Assembly (NCBI RefSeq): GCF_030705605.1
Contig: NZ_JAPCKK010000011.1
Coordinates: forward strand, 310,001-374,000
Direction: 5' to 3'
From: Paenibacillus zeirhizosphaerae
GTDB taxonomy: Bacteria; Bacillota; Bacilli; Paenibacillales; Paenibacillaceae
Length of the DNA: 64,000 nucleotides
The notes under the pieces were generated by a model. It was given only the letters and a program-made list of their open reading frames with translations, ran no database searches and was not told where the DNA came from. The translations under genes were made by a program, and so were the position numbers. This document shows, piece after piece, positions 15,284 through 24,278 of the stretch (position 1 is the first letter of the stretch; every line of letters begins with the position of its first letter).

Positions 15284-16183
15284 TTATTCTTTCACCAGCC
15301 CGCGAATGAAGGCCTCAAAGCTGGGCGCAAGCCGTGTAATTTGGTAATTATTCTCCTTATCCACATGCACAACCTCAGGTTCGCCGTCATTTCCGAATTC
15401 CCGGTAATCCAGCATAACCACTTCGGAATCCGATGGGCAGTCACAGATGACCACGCCAATTTCAGGATAACCTCCGCTCTCAATCCTGAATCGGCTGCCC
15501 GCTTCTCCGCACAGCGAACGCCTCTTGTCGCGTCCAATGCCCAGAATGCCGGAAATGATGATCTGCTCCTTGGAGCCCGAGTCCGGTTCTAATATAGGGA
15601 AGCTATTGCTGCGGGGAATCCCCCCGTTGTGCGCCTTCATCATTTGAATATAGAAGGCCGGCAGCCTGAAGACCAATTCCTCTTCTACAGAGTCAATCAG
15701 CTCATCTGTGGGCGGTACCATCACATATTGCTCGATCGCAAGATCGCTGTCCTCCCAAAAATCCGGGAAATCGATCATTGACTCCGACTCAGCCCCCGCC
15801 ACGGATTGGGTCGCTTCTTCCACCGATTGCTCAGAGAGCTTGCTTCGGCTCAATTCCAGAAACTCCTGGATTTCCTCGTCGCCGGGCTCTAACTGATCTG
15901 CTGTTTCGAAGGCGCGCAGAGCCTCCTCATATTGATCGAGATGGTAATAAGCAAAGCCTACACGGTAATGCCACAGCGGGTCCTCTTGTCCCTCCTCCGC
16001 AACGGACAGAAAATGCTCCACCGCCTCTTCGTAACGCTCAAGATTATTCAGCGCTCTACCCAAATGGCTGGTGAGCTCATAGTCCCTGTCCTCCGCAGGA
16101 ATCTCCATAATGGCATCCACAATTTCCTCGAACTCATCTTCCTCATGCCACGCCTCCAGCTCTGGCAGCAGCTCGTCCCGCAT
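15284..16183 (-). CDS. TPR plus SMI1/KNR4-domain protein
   Basis: 299-residue soluble protein. Residues 1-120 are helical tetratricopeptide-like repeats (LGRALNNLERYEEAVEHF, WHYRVGFAYYHLDQYEEALR). Residues about 150-299 form an SMI1/KNR4 (SUKH) fold with ELVFRLPAFYIQMMKAHNGG, ISGILGIGRD, VVICDCPSDSEVVMLDY and PSFEAFIRGLV. SUKH proteins are frequent immunity proteins of contact-dependent toxins, but no toxin gene is nearby, so here it may be a housekeeping or orphan immunity protein. A single gene with its own terminator. Confidence 0.88.
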   Translation of the reverse strand: MRDELLPELEAWHEEDEFEEIVDAIMEIPAEDRDYELTSHLGRALNNLERYEEAVEHFLSVAEEGQEDPLWHYRVGFAYYHLDQYEEALRAFETADQLEPGDEEIQEFLELSRSKLSEQSVEEATQSVAGAESESMIDFPDFWEDSDLAIEQYVMVPPTDELIDSVEEELVFRLPAFYIQMMKAHNGGIPRSNSFPILEPDSGSKEQIIISGILGIGRDKRRSLCGEAGSRFRIESGGYPEIGVVICDCPSDSEVVMLDYREFGNDGEPEVVHVDKENNYQITRLAPSFEAFIRGLVKE

Positions 16184-16340
16184 CGACTCAGCCTCCTGGT
16201 TTTCGTCCTTTTTATAATTTTAACATTTCCGATGACGCATTCTCCAGCTTGCAGAGCCTATAATACTAAAAACCCGGGAAATATCTGGTTAAATAAGGAT
16301 AGGCGATAAAAATATCTTCCACGCTTTGTTTTATAACTGA

Positions 16341-16390
16341 GACGTTCATTGGATAACCGCTCCGAATTTGAGCAGCGCTCCATGAACGTC
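16341..16390. other. Long imperfect hairpin in a 303-bp gap
   Basis: GACGTTCAT (16341-16349) pairs with ATGAACGTC (16382-16390) and an inner CGCTC/GAGC stem can form; a T-rich stretch follows. It could be a leader or attenuator-like structure ahead of the XRE gene, or a remnant terminator. The rest of the gap 16184-16486 shows nothing recognisable. Confidence 0.35.
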
Positions 16391-16486
16391 TTTCCTTGTT
16401 GATTGCAACGCAGATGTGGAAGTCTATAGGTTACAAAGATTACAATGTTCTTATGGGAACTTGGACAAGCGAGGAGAGTGATATAT

Positions 16487-17338
16487 ATGAAAACACGTCG
16501 TTCTTCAACACCGTTGGGTGAATTCATCAAATCACGCAGGGAGCGGCTGCAGCCTGCAGAGGCTGGAATTGATCCGCTGCCGGGACGGCGGCGTACCCCG
16601 GGGCTGCGGAGGGAAGAAGTAGCCTATCTCGCCAATATGAGTGTGACTTACTATACGTGGCTGGAGCAGGGAAGAGAGGTAAATCCTTCACCTGAAATAT
16701 TATTGAATATCAGCCAGGCGCTGCTGTTAAACGAGGATGAACAGAAGCATCTATTTGATCTGGCCAATATAGGCCCTGGAAGCACTGGTACAGTACTGAG
16801 CAGCAGGCCAGATACCGTTTTTTTGCAAAATATTGTGGATCAATTACATTATCCTTCCTTCGTCACAGACGAAGGCACGGATGTGATCGCCTGGAATCGG
16901 GCAGCGGAACTGATTATCACAGATTTCGGCAGTCTGCCGGAGAATGAGCGGTATATGATGAACGTTATATTTCTGGATCCGGATTATCGCAAAAAACTGG
17001 AGAATTGGGAGGATTTTGCGCGTTACAGCGCAGCAATCCTGCGGGCGAACTTCGACATCTATAAGAATAACCCCTTATATATGGAACGGTTCGAGCGTTT
17101 GAGACGGGAAAGTGAGGAATTTGTGCACTTGTGGGAGCTCTACGAAATCAAGCAAAAACGTGTAGCAACAGCTCAATTTCTTCTTCCTGACAGACAAAAG
17201 ATGGAGTTCATGATCCATTACGCTAGTGCCATTGATAACGACCCTGGCTTGCACTGGTGCTTCTTTGTCCCGATGCCGGGTTCAGGCACGGAGGAAAAAT
17301 TATTGCATCTGCTGGAGCAGGACACACTGCTTCAATAG
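16487..17338 (+). CDS. XRE-family regulator with MmyB-like ligand-binding domain (second copy)
   Basis: 283 residues, same architecture as the gene at 1624: RRRTPGLRREEVAYLANMS, then YYTWLEQGREVNPSPE for the helix-turn-helix, and an MmyB-like domain (TDVIAWNRAAELIITDF). The ATG at 16487 follows GAGGAG at proper distance; the frame from 16445 has none. No divergent enzyme gene flanks it, so its target is not obvious. Sequence divergence from the first copy is large, so these are old paralogues. Confidence 0.92.
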   Translation: MKTRRSSTPLGEFIKSRRERLQPAEAGIDPLPGRRRTPGLRREEVAYLANMSVTYYTWLEQGREVNPSPEILLNISQALLLNEDEQKHLFDLANIGPGSTGTVLSSRPDTVFLQNIVDQLHYPSFVTDEGTDVIAWNRAAELIITDFGSLPENERYMMNVIFLDPDYRKKLENWEDFARYSAAILRANFDIYKNNPLYMERFERLRRESEEFVHLWELYEIKQKRVATAQFLLPDRQKMEFMIHYASAIDNDPGLHWCFFVPMPGSGTEEKLLHLLEQDTLLQ

Positions 17339-17362
17339 AGCGATCAGTTATGTACGAGAAAG

Positions 17363-17396
17363 AGCCTCGTCCTTGAGACTGTCCAAGGATGAGGCT
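17363..17396. terminator. Bidirectional terminator between convergent XRE and TetR genes
   Basis: AGCCTCGTCCTTG (17363-17375) pairs with CAAGGATGAGGCT (17384-17396) with a single G-U pair. Confidence 0.75.
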
Positions 17397-17447
17397 TGAT
17401 TGCCAAGCGGACCACCGTTATCGCTTCATCTGCTGCTGCCTTCGTGG

Positions 17448-18026
17448 TCATCCCTTTAGGCTATGCATCGTCAATTCAGCAATCCGCCGAAGTTTTTCTT
17501 TGGTGACCGAAGTCCGAGCCATGACTCTCAATCCCGCTAAGGCATTATGAAGATATTCGGCCATTTCCGTCGCTTCGTATTGCTTTGTAAATTCGCCGTT
17601 TTGCTGCCCCCATAATACGATTTCTGCAAGCATCTGCTCCACCCTTGCAAAAGCTTCCACGGCTTTCGCATCAACGTCCGCATCCCGAATCGCCAATTCG
17701 ACGGCCGAGTTTACAAACATGCAGCCGGGCGGTGTGTCCTCTTCCCCATTGATGATGAAGTCGAAAACGAATTGGATCGCTTGCGCAGCCGTCTCGGATT
17801 GCTTGAGCCCCGCCGCTAATCTCGCGTTGGTCCAGTCTCCGAATCGATCTATCGCTTTGAGAAACAAAGTGTGTTTGTCGGTAAAGGTATCATAGAGACT
17901 TCTTCGATGAATCCCCATATGCTCAACAAGGTCGTTCATCGAGGTCTTCTCGTATCCTTGCTCCCAGAAGAGCTTCATAGCCTTCTCCAAAACGACGCTT
18001 TCTTCAAATTCTTTGCTTCTAGCCAT
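17448..18026 (-). CDS. TetR/AcrR-family repressor
   Basis: 192 residues. N-terminal helix-turn-helix with VLEKAMKLFWEQGYEKTSMN, then LVEHMGIHRRSLYDTFTDKHTLF; the rest is the helical ligand-binding core with GCMFVNSAVELA, seen in the AcrR/YxaF branch. AGGAGGG precedes the ATG. A 17-bp inverted operator covers its own promoter, so it is probably autoregulated. The usual divergent target gene is missing: the DNA beyond the operator up to the next gene is non-coding. Confidence 0.92.
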   Translation of the reverse strand: MARSKEFEESVVLEKAMKLFWEQGYEKTSMNDLVEHMGIHRRSLYDTFTDKHTLFLKAIDRFGDWTNARLAAGLKQSETAAQAIQFVFDFIINGEEDTPPGCMFVNSAVELAIRDADVDAKAVEAFARVEQMLAEIVLWGQQNGEFTKQYEATEMAEYLHNALAGLRVMARTSVTKEKLRRIAELTMHSLKG

Positions 18027-18058
18027 TTCTTTTCCCTCCTGAACCTATACTATCGCAT

Positions 18059-18100
18059 TGGGAACGATCAGTAAATAAGTGTTTTTACCAAGCGTTCCCA
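18059..18100. promoter_or_regulatory. TetR operator overlapping the tetR promoter
   Basis: Inverted repeat with arms at about 18059-18076 and 18083-18100: TGGGAACG ... GTAAA against its complement TTTAC ... CGTTCCCA. On the minus strand TTTACT, 17 bp, TAGTAT forms a promoter inside or beside it. Confidence 0.6.
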
Positions 18101-18241
18101 CATTATGGGTGAACGTAACCGGAGCCGCGCTTCAAGCCAATACGGACGCCCGCATCAAACCGAAAAGAACGGGACTGCGTTGGGATATTGCGTCGCCCAA
18201 ATTCTCGGTGGCACCTCAATGAAATAACCACTAAAATAATA

Positions 18242-18271
18242 TTGACAGGTTACTTTTTGTGAATATATGAT
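18242..18271 (+). promoter_or_regulatory. Promoter of the D-cysteine desulfhydrase-like gene
   Basis: TTGACA (18242-18247), 18 bp, TATGAT (18266-18271). The 318-bp gap 18027-18344 otherwise holds the TetR operator and a short open stretch (18109-18222, 37 residues, stop TGA) that may be the decayed end of a lost gene but is not recognisable. Confidence 0.55.
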
Positions 18272-18344
18272 AGAGCTCAAGGGATCGATCGTCCCTGCTG
18301 GAGTCAGACAGTCCATCGATAAAAAATGTCACGGAGGAGATGAA

Positions 18345-19373
18345 GTGAACGAAATCCGATCATTGCCACGGGTCATGCTGGGAACTTGGCCAACTCCCTT
18401 GCAGCCCGCAGAACAGCTATCCTTGCAATTAGGGTGTCCTCTGTATATTAAAAGAGAGGATATGACCGGCCTTGGCGGCGGCGGCAATAAGGCTAGAAAG
18501 CTTGAATTCCAGCTTGGCAAGGCCAAAGCGGACGGCGCAACCCATGTCATCACAACCGGTGCCGTACAATCCAATCATACCCATCTCACAGCTGCCGCTG
18601 CCCGCAAGCTTGGATTAAAGCCTCATCTGGTGTTGAGTGGTGTTCCGGGTAAGGAAAAGCATGGCAATCTATATTTGGATCATTTGATGGAATCCGAGCT
18701 TACCTTTGTTACTCCTCCGGCCGATCGGCCGCCGCTGGAAGTGGTCAATGAGGTCATGGATGAAGTGGCTAGCAAAATTGCGAACGAAGGCGGCAGGCCC
18801 TGCATTATTCCCGAAGGCGGCACGGACGCTCTGGGCACGGTGGGTTATATTCTTGCCGTGGAGGAACTGGTTCAGCAGCTTGATTCGTTCGGGCTGAATC
18901 AGCAGCGGATCCTTATCGTCGTCGCCACAGGTACATGCGGCACACATGCCGGGTTAGTGGCAGGAGCCCACGTTGTACCCAATTCGTTTGATATTTTAGG
19001 CGTTAGCGTAAGCGGCACAACACATATCAAAATCGGGAAGACAGCGCGTGTTGCTACCCAAGCATTGCATCTTGCCGGGTATGAGCATGTTGTGCAGCCT
19101 GAAGATATCCGGATAGACGACCGTTTTATGGGGGCCGGGTACGGAGAAGTTACGGAGCAAGGCTGTCAGGCCATTTATACCGCCGCGAAAACAGAAGGAC
19201 TTTTCCTCGATCCTGTATATACCGGAAAAGCGATGGCGGCACTGCTGCAAATGGGACATTCGGGGCAATTGGACAAGTACGCTGCGGTTGTTTTCGTACA
19301 TACCGGGGGTTTGCCGCTGCTGTTTCATTACGATTCAGCCATTACTTCTTTTAATAACGTGAAGGTGAGATGA
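18345..19373 (+). CDS. D-cysteine desulfhydrase / ACC deaminase-family PLP enzyme
   Basis: Pyridoxal-phosphate enzyme of the fold-II family that includes D-cysteine desulfhydrase (D-cysteine to pyruvate, sulfide and ammonia) and ACC deaminase. 342 residues. The PLP lysine is in GGGGNKARKLEFQLG, preceded by LYIKREDMTG; TGAVQSNHT and VVATGTCGTHAG supply phosphate-binding loops. GTG at 18345 follows GGAGGAGATGAA, a much better start than the upstream ATG at 18267. The first Tyr and Glu needed for ACC deaminase specificity cannot be judged by eye, so D-amino-acid desulfhydrase is only the more common annotation. A DinB gene follows 6 nt later. Confidence 0.88.
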   Translation: MNEIRSLPRVMLGTWPTPLQPAEQLSLQLGCPLYIKREDMTGLGGGGNKARKLEFQLGKAKADGATHVITTGAVQSNHTHLTAAAARKLGLKPHLVLSGVPGKEKHGNLYLDHLMESELTFVTPPADRPPLEVVNEVMDEVASKIANEGGRPCIIPEGGTDALGTVGYILAVEELVQQLDSFGLNQQRILIVVATGTCGTHAGLVAGAHVVPNSFDILGVSVSGTTHIKIGKTARVATQALHLAGYEHVVQPEDIRIDDRFMGAGYGEVTEQGCQAIYTAAKTEGLFLDPVYTGKAMAALLQMGHSGQLDKYAAVVFVHTGGLPLLFHYDSAITSFNNVKVR

Positions 19374-19379
19374 AATCAT

Positions 19380-19895
19380 ATGTCAACTAACCAACATCGA
19401 CCGACGATCGCCGCTGAGATAGGCAAAGATTTAAAGATGATTATGGAAGGCTTGCTGGAGGATGTATTCAAAATCATTCGAAATCTGCCCCCCGAAGCAT
19501 TGAATTGGAGGCCGGAGCAAATGAACAACAGCCCTTATGTCCTTGCCTATCATTTGCTCGGCTCTGCAGGTTATTGGATTGGGGATGTCGTGGGCGGCAT
19601 TCCGACAGATCGTATCCGAGCCAATGAATTCGGCGTATCCGGGGATCACGAACAACTGGAAAAGCTGCTGGCTGATACCAAAGAAAGGCTGGTCAAAACG
19701 TTCGATAATTTGCAGGATAGCCAATTGCAGCCTGCCCCCATCGATTTAAGCCGCGGTGTTTTATGCTGGGGAGAGGTTCCGCCCGAAGGACGTACAGCGA
19801 TGTGGGTACTTGTCCACGATCTGTGCCATATCGCCTTCACACTAGGGCAATTAGACCGAATCCATCGCCTTTGGGAAATTCAAAGCAAATCGTAA
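19380..19895 (+). CDS. DinB-family protein
   Basis: 171-residue four-helix-bundle protein of the DinB/YfiT superfamily. Metal-ligand histidines of the family are visible: His in LAYHLLGSAGYWIG and two in VHDLCHIAFTLGQLDRI. Such proteins are thiol-dependent metalloenzymes (bacillithiol S-transferase-like) or damage-inducible proteins of unknown role. The 6-nt spacing from the PLP enzyme indicates an operon, and a thiol connection between the two is attractive but unproven. Convergent with the CGNR gene. Confidence 0.85.
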   Translation: MSTNQHRPTIAAEIGKDLKMIMEGLLEDVFKIIRNLPPEALNWRPEQMNNSPYVLAYHLLGSAGYWIGDVVGGIPTDRIRANEFGVSGDHEQLEKLLADTKERLVKTFDNLQDSQLQPAPIDLSRGVLCWGEVPPEGRTAMWVLVHDLCHIAFTLGQLDRIHRLWEIQSKS

Positions 19896-19898
19896 TGT

Positions 19899-20495
19899 TC
19901 ATGGATTGGCGGACTCCTCGGGCTGTCCTTCATATTTCAACTTAAATCTCGACGCTTTCATTCGGTTTCCGCACAGCTTCATCGAGCACCATTTCCGCTT
20001 GCCGGTAAAATCCAAGTAAAACCAAATGCATTTTGGATTTTCACAGCGGTGCAGCCCTTGCAGCTTGTCCTTCGTGCATATATCCAAGGCGTCTAAAGCG
20101 ATAAGGGAGAGCAGCGACGACGGAAAGGAGCCTATCGGAACGGGAATTAGACGGTCTTCCTTATATGTATAGGACAATGGTGCATTCTCGATTATTTTCT
20201 CCAATGGCTCGATCAAATTGACAGGCGGAGATCCGCTGGCTGCAGTTTTTTCAAACAGCTCACGCAGAGTGGCTCTGAATTGCTTCAGCACGGGGAGCAC
20301 GCTCTCATCCGGCTGCTCGCCAAGGTCGCCGAACTGCTCCGGTGAGAAGGCCCCTATAGATACCAGCGTTTGAAACCAGTGAACGAGGTCCTCTTGGCTG
20401 GAGAGCGAATCGATTCGTTTGCCTCTTCTCATTTCTTCCGTATTAATCAAGTCCAGAGATGGATTACCGGAAAAAAAATTGAATTTAGCCGTCAT
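19899..20495 (-). CDS. ABATE/CGNR zinc-finger transcriptional regulator
   Basis: 198 residues. The N-terminal ABATE domain begins FNFFSGNPSLDLINTEEM; the C-terminal zinc finger reads HRCENPKCIWFYLD, then KRKWCSMKLCGNRMKASRF with four cysteines and the diagnostic CGNR. Putative DNA-binding stress regulator; the ligand is unknown. ATG 20495 follows AAGGAGATATTT; the longer frame to 20558 has no ribosome site. Confidence 0.92.
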   Translation of the reverse strand: MTAKFNFFSGNPSLDLINTEEMRRGKRIDSLSSQEDLVHWFQTLVSIGAFSPEQFGDLGEQPDESVLPVLKQFRATLRELFEKTAASGSPPVNLIEPLEKIIENAPLSYTYKEDRLIPVPIGSFPSSLLSLIALDALDICTKDKLQGLHRCENPKCIWFYLDFTGKRKWCSMKLCGNRMKASRFKLKYEGQPEESANP

Positions 20496-20591
20496 AAATA
20501 TCTCCTTAAGCAAATTAATCGTTGCTATCCATTGTAGCACACATGGAAACCTTAACAAAGGATATTAACCTGTTAGACCGACCAATACAGG

Positions 20592-23500
20592 TTAATATCC
20601 TTGAGGGTTCTCATAATCAGAAAGCCCGAAGGGTCGAGACTTGTCCGGAATTTCAAACGACATGGTTGTTCCTTTCCCGTAATGACTCGCGATAGACAAC
20701 CCCTGCCCGTATAACTGCTTTAATCTCCGATTCGTATTGGCGATGCCAATTCCGTTTTTTTCATTAACCCTGGCGTTTAGCAGCCTTTCCACCTGCTCCT
20801 GATCCATCCCTTTTCCGTCATCGCTTACTTCAATAAGGGCATAATCGTTCTGACGCGTAATGGAAATACGAACGGTCCCGCCTTCGGGCTGGCTCAATAG
20901 GCCATGATTCACGGCGTTCTCCACCAGCGGCTGAATGGAGAGCGGAGGGAGCTGCAAGTGCATGTCCGGCTCCACCTCCCACTCAATCGACAGCCGATCA
21001 CCAAACCGCACTTTTTCGATATACAGATAGGACTTGACTAACTCCAGTTCATGAGACAGCTCAACCAGCCTGCCCGTGTTGAGATAATTGAAGCTAATCC
21101 GCAAATAGGAAGCAAAGGCATCGCCCAGTTTGAGCATGCTGTCCGTATCCATCTCACTTAAAGCCAGCAGCGAATTTAGAGTGTTAAACAGAAAATGAGG
21201 CTGAATTTGCGCCTGCAAATAAGCGGCCTCCATACGCAATCGCTCATTCACGGATTGCCTCAGTGTGACCAAGGCTCTAATCCGGTATTTCAGCTCCAGC
21301 GCATCTACGGGCTTGGTGACATAATCGCTCGCTCCCGCCGAGAAACCTGTGTAAATGTCCGCTGGCTGGCTGCGGGCAGTAAGCAGCAAGACGGGAAGCT
21401 CCGACATGGGGAACTGCTCTCTTACGATCCGGGTCAATTCATATCCGGACATGTTCGGCATCATCACATCGGCGATGAGCAAATCCCACTGCTGCGTGTC
21501 CAGCAATTCCAACGCTTCCCGGCCCGATTGAGCCGTCACGATGACATAGGGCTCCGTCGATAGAATGCTAGCCAGCACCTTCAGGTTGATCGGATCATCG
21601 TCTACAGCCAGAATGCGGGCTCTGCTCTCTTCCAAAAGCGGCGGAGACATCGTTGCGGAGACTTCCCTTTCCCCAACCGTCAAATCCCGGAGCAAAAACC
21701 CTGCAGACGGCTCATCTATTCCTGCCAGATCCTGTCCTGCAAAAGAGGACGTCTGCTGCATCGAGAGATTGGACTCATCCGCCACAGGCAGATCAAAGCT
21801 GAAGACCGACCCTTGGCCGGGCTCGGAGTGAACTGTCAATGTGCCGCCATGCTGCTCAATGAGCTGCTTGCTGATGCTTAGCCCAAGTCCGATCCCCTGT
21901 CCGTCGTTGACGTCAAAAGCACCACGCTCATAAGGAAGAAAGACTCGTGCACGGGTGGCTTCATCCATACCGATCCCGGTATCGGCGATATGAATGAGCA
22001 CACGCCCTTCCTTTATTTCGGCGGATACGGAGACCGCGCCCTCTTCCGTATATTTCAGGGCGTTGTGCAGCAGGTTATAGAACACCTGCACCAGCCTCTT
22101 TTCATCAGCCAGAACGGAAGGCATAGCTTCCGGCAGATCCATGTGCAGGGCGACCGGCTTGGCTTCTGCCATATACTGCAGCATGGAGATGATGCCTGGT
22201 ACGATGGACTGAACCTGTAGGGGCTCCTTCCGCAGCACAAGACGATGCTCCTTAAGGCGGACCACATCCAGAAGATCGCCAAGCAGATGGGACATGCGCC
22301 TGCTGATCGTAATAAGCAATTGCATATCGTCAAGACTGGACTTCTCTAGCCTGTCTTTTTCTTTGGCGACCACATGATGGGCGATATTCAAAATGCCGTG
22401 CAGCGGTGTCCGCAGCTCGTGCGAGGTATTGGCCAAAAATTGATCCTTGATCTGGTCAGCCTCCCTCAGCTTCGCGTTCAGTTCAATATTCTCCCTGGAT
22501 TGGCGGAAGTATTGCTTGAACCAATATGAGGAAAATCCGATAATCGCGATGACCAGGTCGATCGGATAATAGACGGCGGTGACGTCGCTGACAGCCTCAG
22601 CCGTGCTCCAGATAAAATTAGAGATAATGCCTGCCGAGCTTAGCAGCAGGAAGATCATGTCGCGGTCCGTCTGCCGCTTGAAGATCGACATCCCGATGAT
22701 ATAGAGAAACCAAGCAAATGACATGAAATAGAGAACGTAAAACAAGCTGGAAAGAACGATGCCATCCACGTAAGCGGCCGGTATGATCAACAGCAGCACC
22801 GTAAACCCGATGTTTGCCGCGAAAAATACGCGCAGCCATCCTTTATGGAACAAGGTCGGCATGAATCTTCTGAACAGCAGCAGCATTAATGGAACTTGCC
22901 ACAGCATGCTGATGCATTTGATCTTGATCGCCCATGTATAATGGATCATCGGAAACCAATTCAACAGTATGGTATCGTAGTTACTTAGAACCACAATGCT
23001 GACGACCAGCAACAGCAGCCCTGTAATCAGCAACGTTTTCTCTTTGGGATTGAACGCATAAATAATGAAAGCATACACTTCATGAAGCAGCAGCACCAAA
23101 AAGATGAATATCTGCAACCCGATGGAATACCAGCGTGCAAAGTCAATGGACGCCTGGGAGCCGAAACGCACCGGGTTCACGAATCCGCCCTTGTTCGGGT
23201 TGTCGAAGTTGGCTACACGGACCAATATATCAATTTCGGTAGTTCCTTTTATATCATAGGAGGCGGTAAAGGAGACGCTTTTCGGAGCATACTCCTGTTT
23301 AGATGTAGCCACCTTGCCGATGCTTCCCGCCATTTCTCCGTTGATCTCAATTTCAGATGCAGTCGTAACCCCTCTGAACCAGAAAGCTATGGGCTCCTCC
23401 AGAGGATCGATCAAAATACGCAGCCGATACGTTCCGTATCCGATTGAGTTCCCGGTGTCCGGGTGGAGCGCACTTCCCCAGTCTGCCGGAACCGGGATGT

Positions 23501-23759
23501 TCATAACATCCGGTCCTTTCTCAAGCAATTCTTTTCCAGTGGTAAGTGATTCGGGGTAGAATTTCCACTCCCCATTCAAATAAAAGGGAGGCGACTTCTC
23601 CAAATCCGTCCCGCGGAGATCAATTACACCGTCAATGGCACGAGGGTGATCCTTTACAGTGAACATGTCGGACCACATCCATCTCATTCCGGTTAAAGCG
23701 CTAAATATCAGGAGCAGTAACACTATATATTTGTATCGGGTCTGTTTTTCTGTTCGCAT
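20592..23759 (-). CDS. Hybrid sensor kinase: 7TM-DISM, HisKA-HATPase, receiver, LytS-type second kinase
   Basis: 1055 residues with an unusual double kinase layout. Transmembrane helix near residues 10-28; extracellular DISMED2-like beta domain about 55-200; seven membrane helices about 210-415; HisKA with His at about 447 (SHELRTPLHGIL); HATPase about 550-660 (NLLHNALKYTEEG, DTGIGMDE, GIGLGLSISKQL); receiver about 715-825 with the acceptor Asp at about 764 (LLIADVMMPNMSG); then a second, LytS-like kinase with QIQPHFLFNTLNSL at about 851-864 and a final HATPase (LVENAVNHGLL, GIGIANTNRRLKQLYG). Both catalytic modules keep their key residues. No partner regulator is adjacent. Such fusions are common in Paenibacillus. 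Confidence 0.93.
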   Translation of the reverse strand: MRTEKQTRYKYIVLLLLIFSALTGMRWMWSDMFTVKDHPRAIDGVIDLRGTDLEKSPPFYLNGEWKFYPESLTTGKELLEKGPDVMNIPVPADWGSALHPDTGNSIGYGTYRLRILIDPLEEPIAFWFRGVTTASEIEINGEMAGSIGKVATSKQEYAPKSVSFTASYDIKGTTEIDILVRVANFDNPNKGGFVNPVRFGSQASIDFARWYSIGLQIFIFLVLLLHEVYAFIIYAFNPKEKTLLITGLLLLVVSIVVLSNYDTILLNWFPMIHYTWAIKIKCISMLWQVPLMLLLFRRFMPTLFHKGWLRVFFAANIGFTVLLLIIPAAYVDGIVLSSLFYVLYFMSFAWFLYIIGMSIFKRQTDRDMIFLLLSSAGIISNFIWSTAEAVSDVTAVYYPIDLVIAIIGFSSYWFKQYFRQSRENIELNAKLREADQIKDQFLANTSHELRTPLHGILNIAHHVVAKEKDRLEKSSLDDMQLLITISRRMSHLLGDLLDVVRLKEHRLVLRKEPLQVQSIVPGIISMLQYMAEAKPVALHMDLPEAMPSVLADEKRLVQVFYNLLHNALKYTEEGAVSVSAEIKEGRVLIHIADTGIGMDEATRARVFLPYERGAFDVNDGQGIGLGLSISKQLIEQHGGTLTVHSEPGQGSVFSFDLPVADESNLSMQQTSSFAGQDLAGIDEPSAGFLLRDLTVGEREVSATMSPPLLEESRARILAVDDDPINLKVLASILSTEPYVIVTAQSGREALELLDTQQWDLLIADVMMPNMSGYELTRIVREQFPMSELPVLLLTARSQPADIYTGFSAGASDYVTKPVDALELKYRIRALVTLRQSVNERLRMEAAYLQAQIQPHFLFNTLNSLLALSEMDTDSMLKLGDAFASYLRISFNYLNTGRLVELSHELELVKSYLYIEKVRFGDRLSIEWEVEPDMHLQLPPLSIQPLVENAVNHGLLSQPEGGTVRISITRQNDYALIEVSDDGKGMDQEQVERLLNARVNEKNGIGIANTNRRLKQLYGQGLSIASHYGKGTTMSFEIPDKSRPFGLSDYENPQGY

Positions 23760-23805
23760 ATAAAAAATTTCGACATGAATGAGGGGATTCCTTTATTCGT
23801 CAAAT

Positions 23806-24168
23806 TCACATCTTGTTTTCTGCTTCTTGCCCGGGTACGTCCGTCTCTGTCCGCAAATATGCTCCATGCTCCTGAGTCCAAGTCCACATGGCGGCAAAAA
23901 TCGGCTGCAGACCCTGCCCGGCCTCGGTCAGCTCGTATTCGACATGCAGCGGCACACCTGGGTAAAGCGTGCGTGTGACAATCCCCTTCTCCTCTAACAA
24001 CCGCAATCGGTCTGTCAGCGTTTTCGGACTAATAGGTTGCAGCTTACGGCGTAATTCCCCAAAACGTCTCGTCCCGTTAAACAGTTCAAACAAGAGAAGA
24101 AGCATCCATTTACTATCCAAAATCTCCAGGATCGGTTCAACAGTGCCAGGGCAGGAACGGTCCATCAT
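23806..24168 (-). CDS. HxlR-family regulator (copy A)
   Basis: 120-residue winged-helix regulator: WMLLLLFELFNGTRRFGEL, then LQPISPKTLTDRLRLLEEKG and VPLHVEYELTEAG. A conserved Cys near the N-terminus (DRSCPGTVEPIL) is where relatives such as YodB and HypR sense quinones or disulfide stress. ATG is 7 nt behind AAGGAGAG. Divergent from a DHFR-like reductase at 24279. Nearly identical to the protein at 57589. Confidence 0.93.
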   Translation of the reverse strand: MMDRSCPGTVEPILEILDSKWMLLLLFELFNGTRRFGELRRKLQPISPKTLTDRLRLLEEKGIVTRTLYPGVPLHVEYELTEAGQGLQPIFAAMWTWTQEHGAYLRTETDVPGQEAENKM

Positions 24169-24185
24169 CGGCTTTCTCTCCTTAG

Positions 24186-24260
24186 TTCATTTTATGAAAC
24201 TATTGCACTTAAATGTAACTACTTTTCAAATGTACCATAGATCGATTACGATGTGAATCA
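24186..24260. promoter_or_regulatory. Intergenic control region of HxlR module A
   Basis: This 75-bp stretch is almost the same as 57968-58042 although the two modules are 34 kb apart. Shared blocks include GAAACTATTGCACTT, AATGTAACTACTTTTCAAAT and ATAGATCGATTA. Conservation of non-coding DNA points to a common HxlR binding site. Confidence 0.65.
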
Positions 24261-24278
24261 AGAGGAGGAATATAACTT

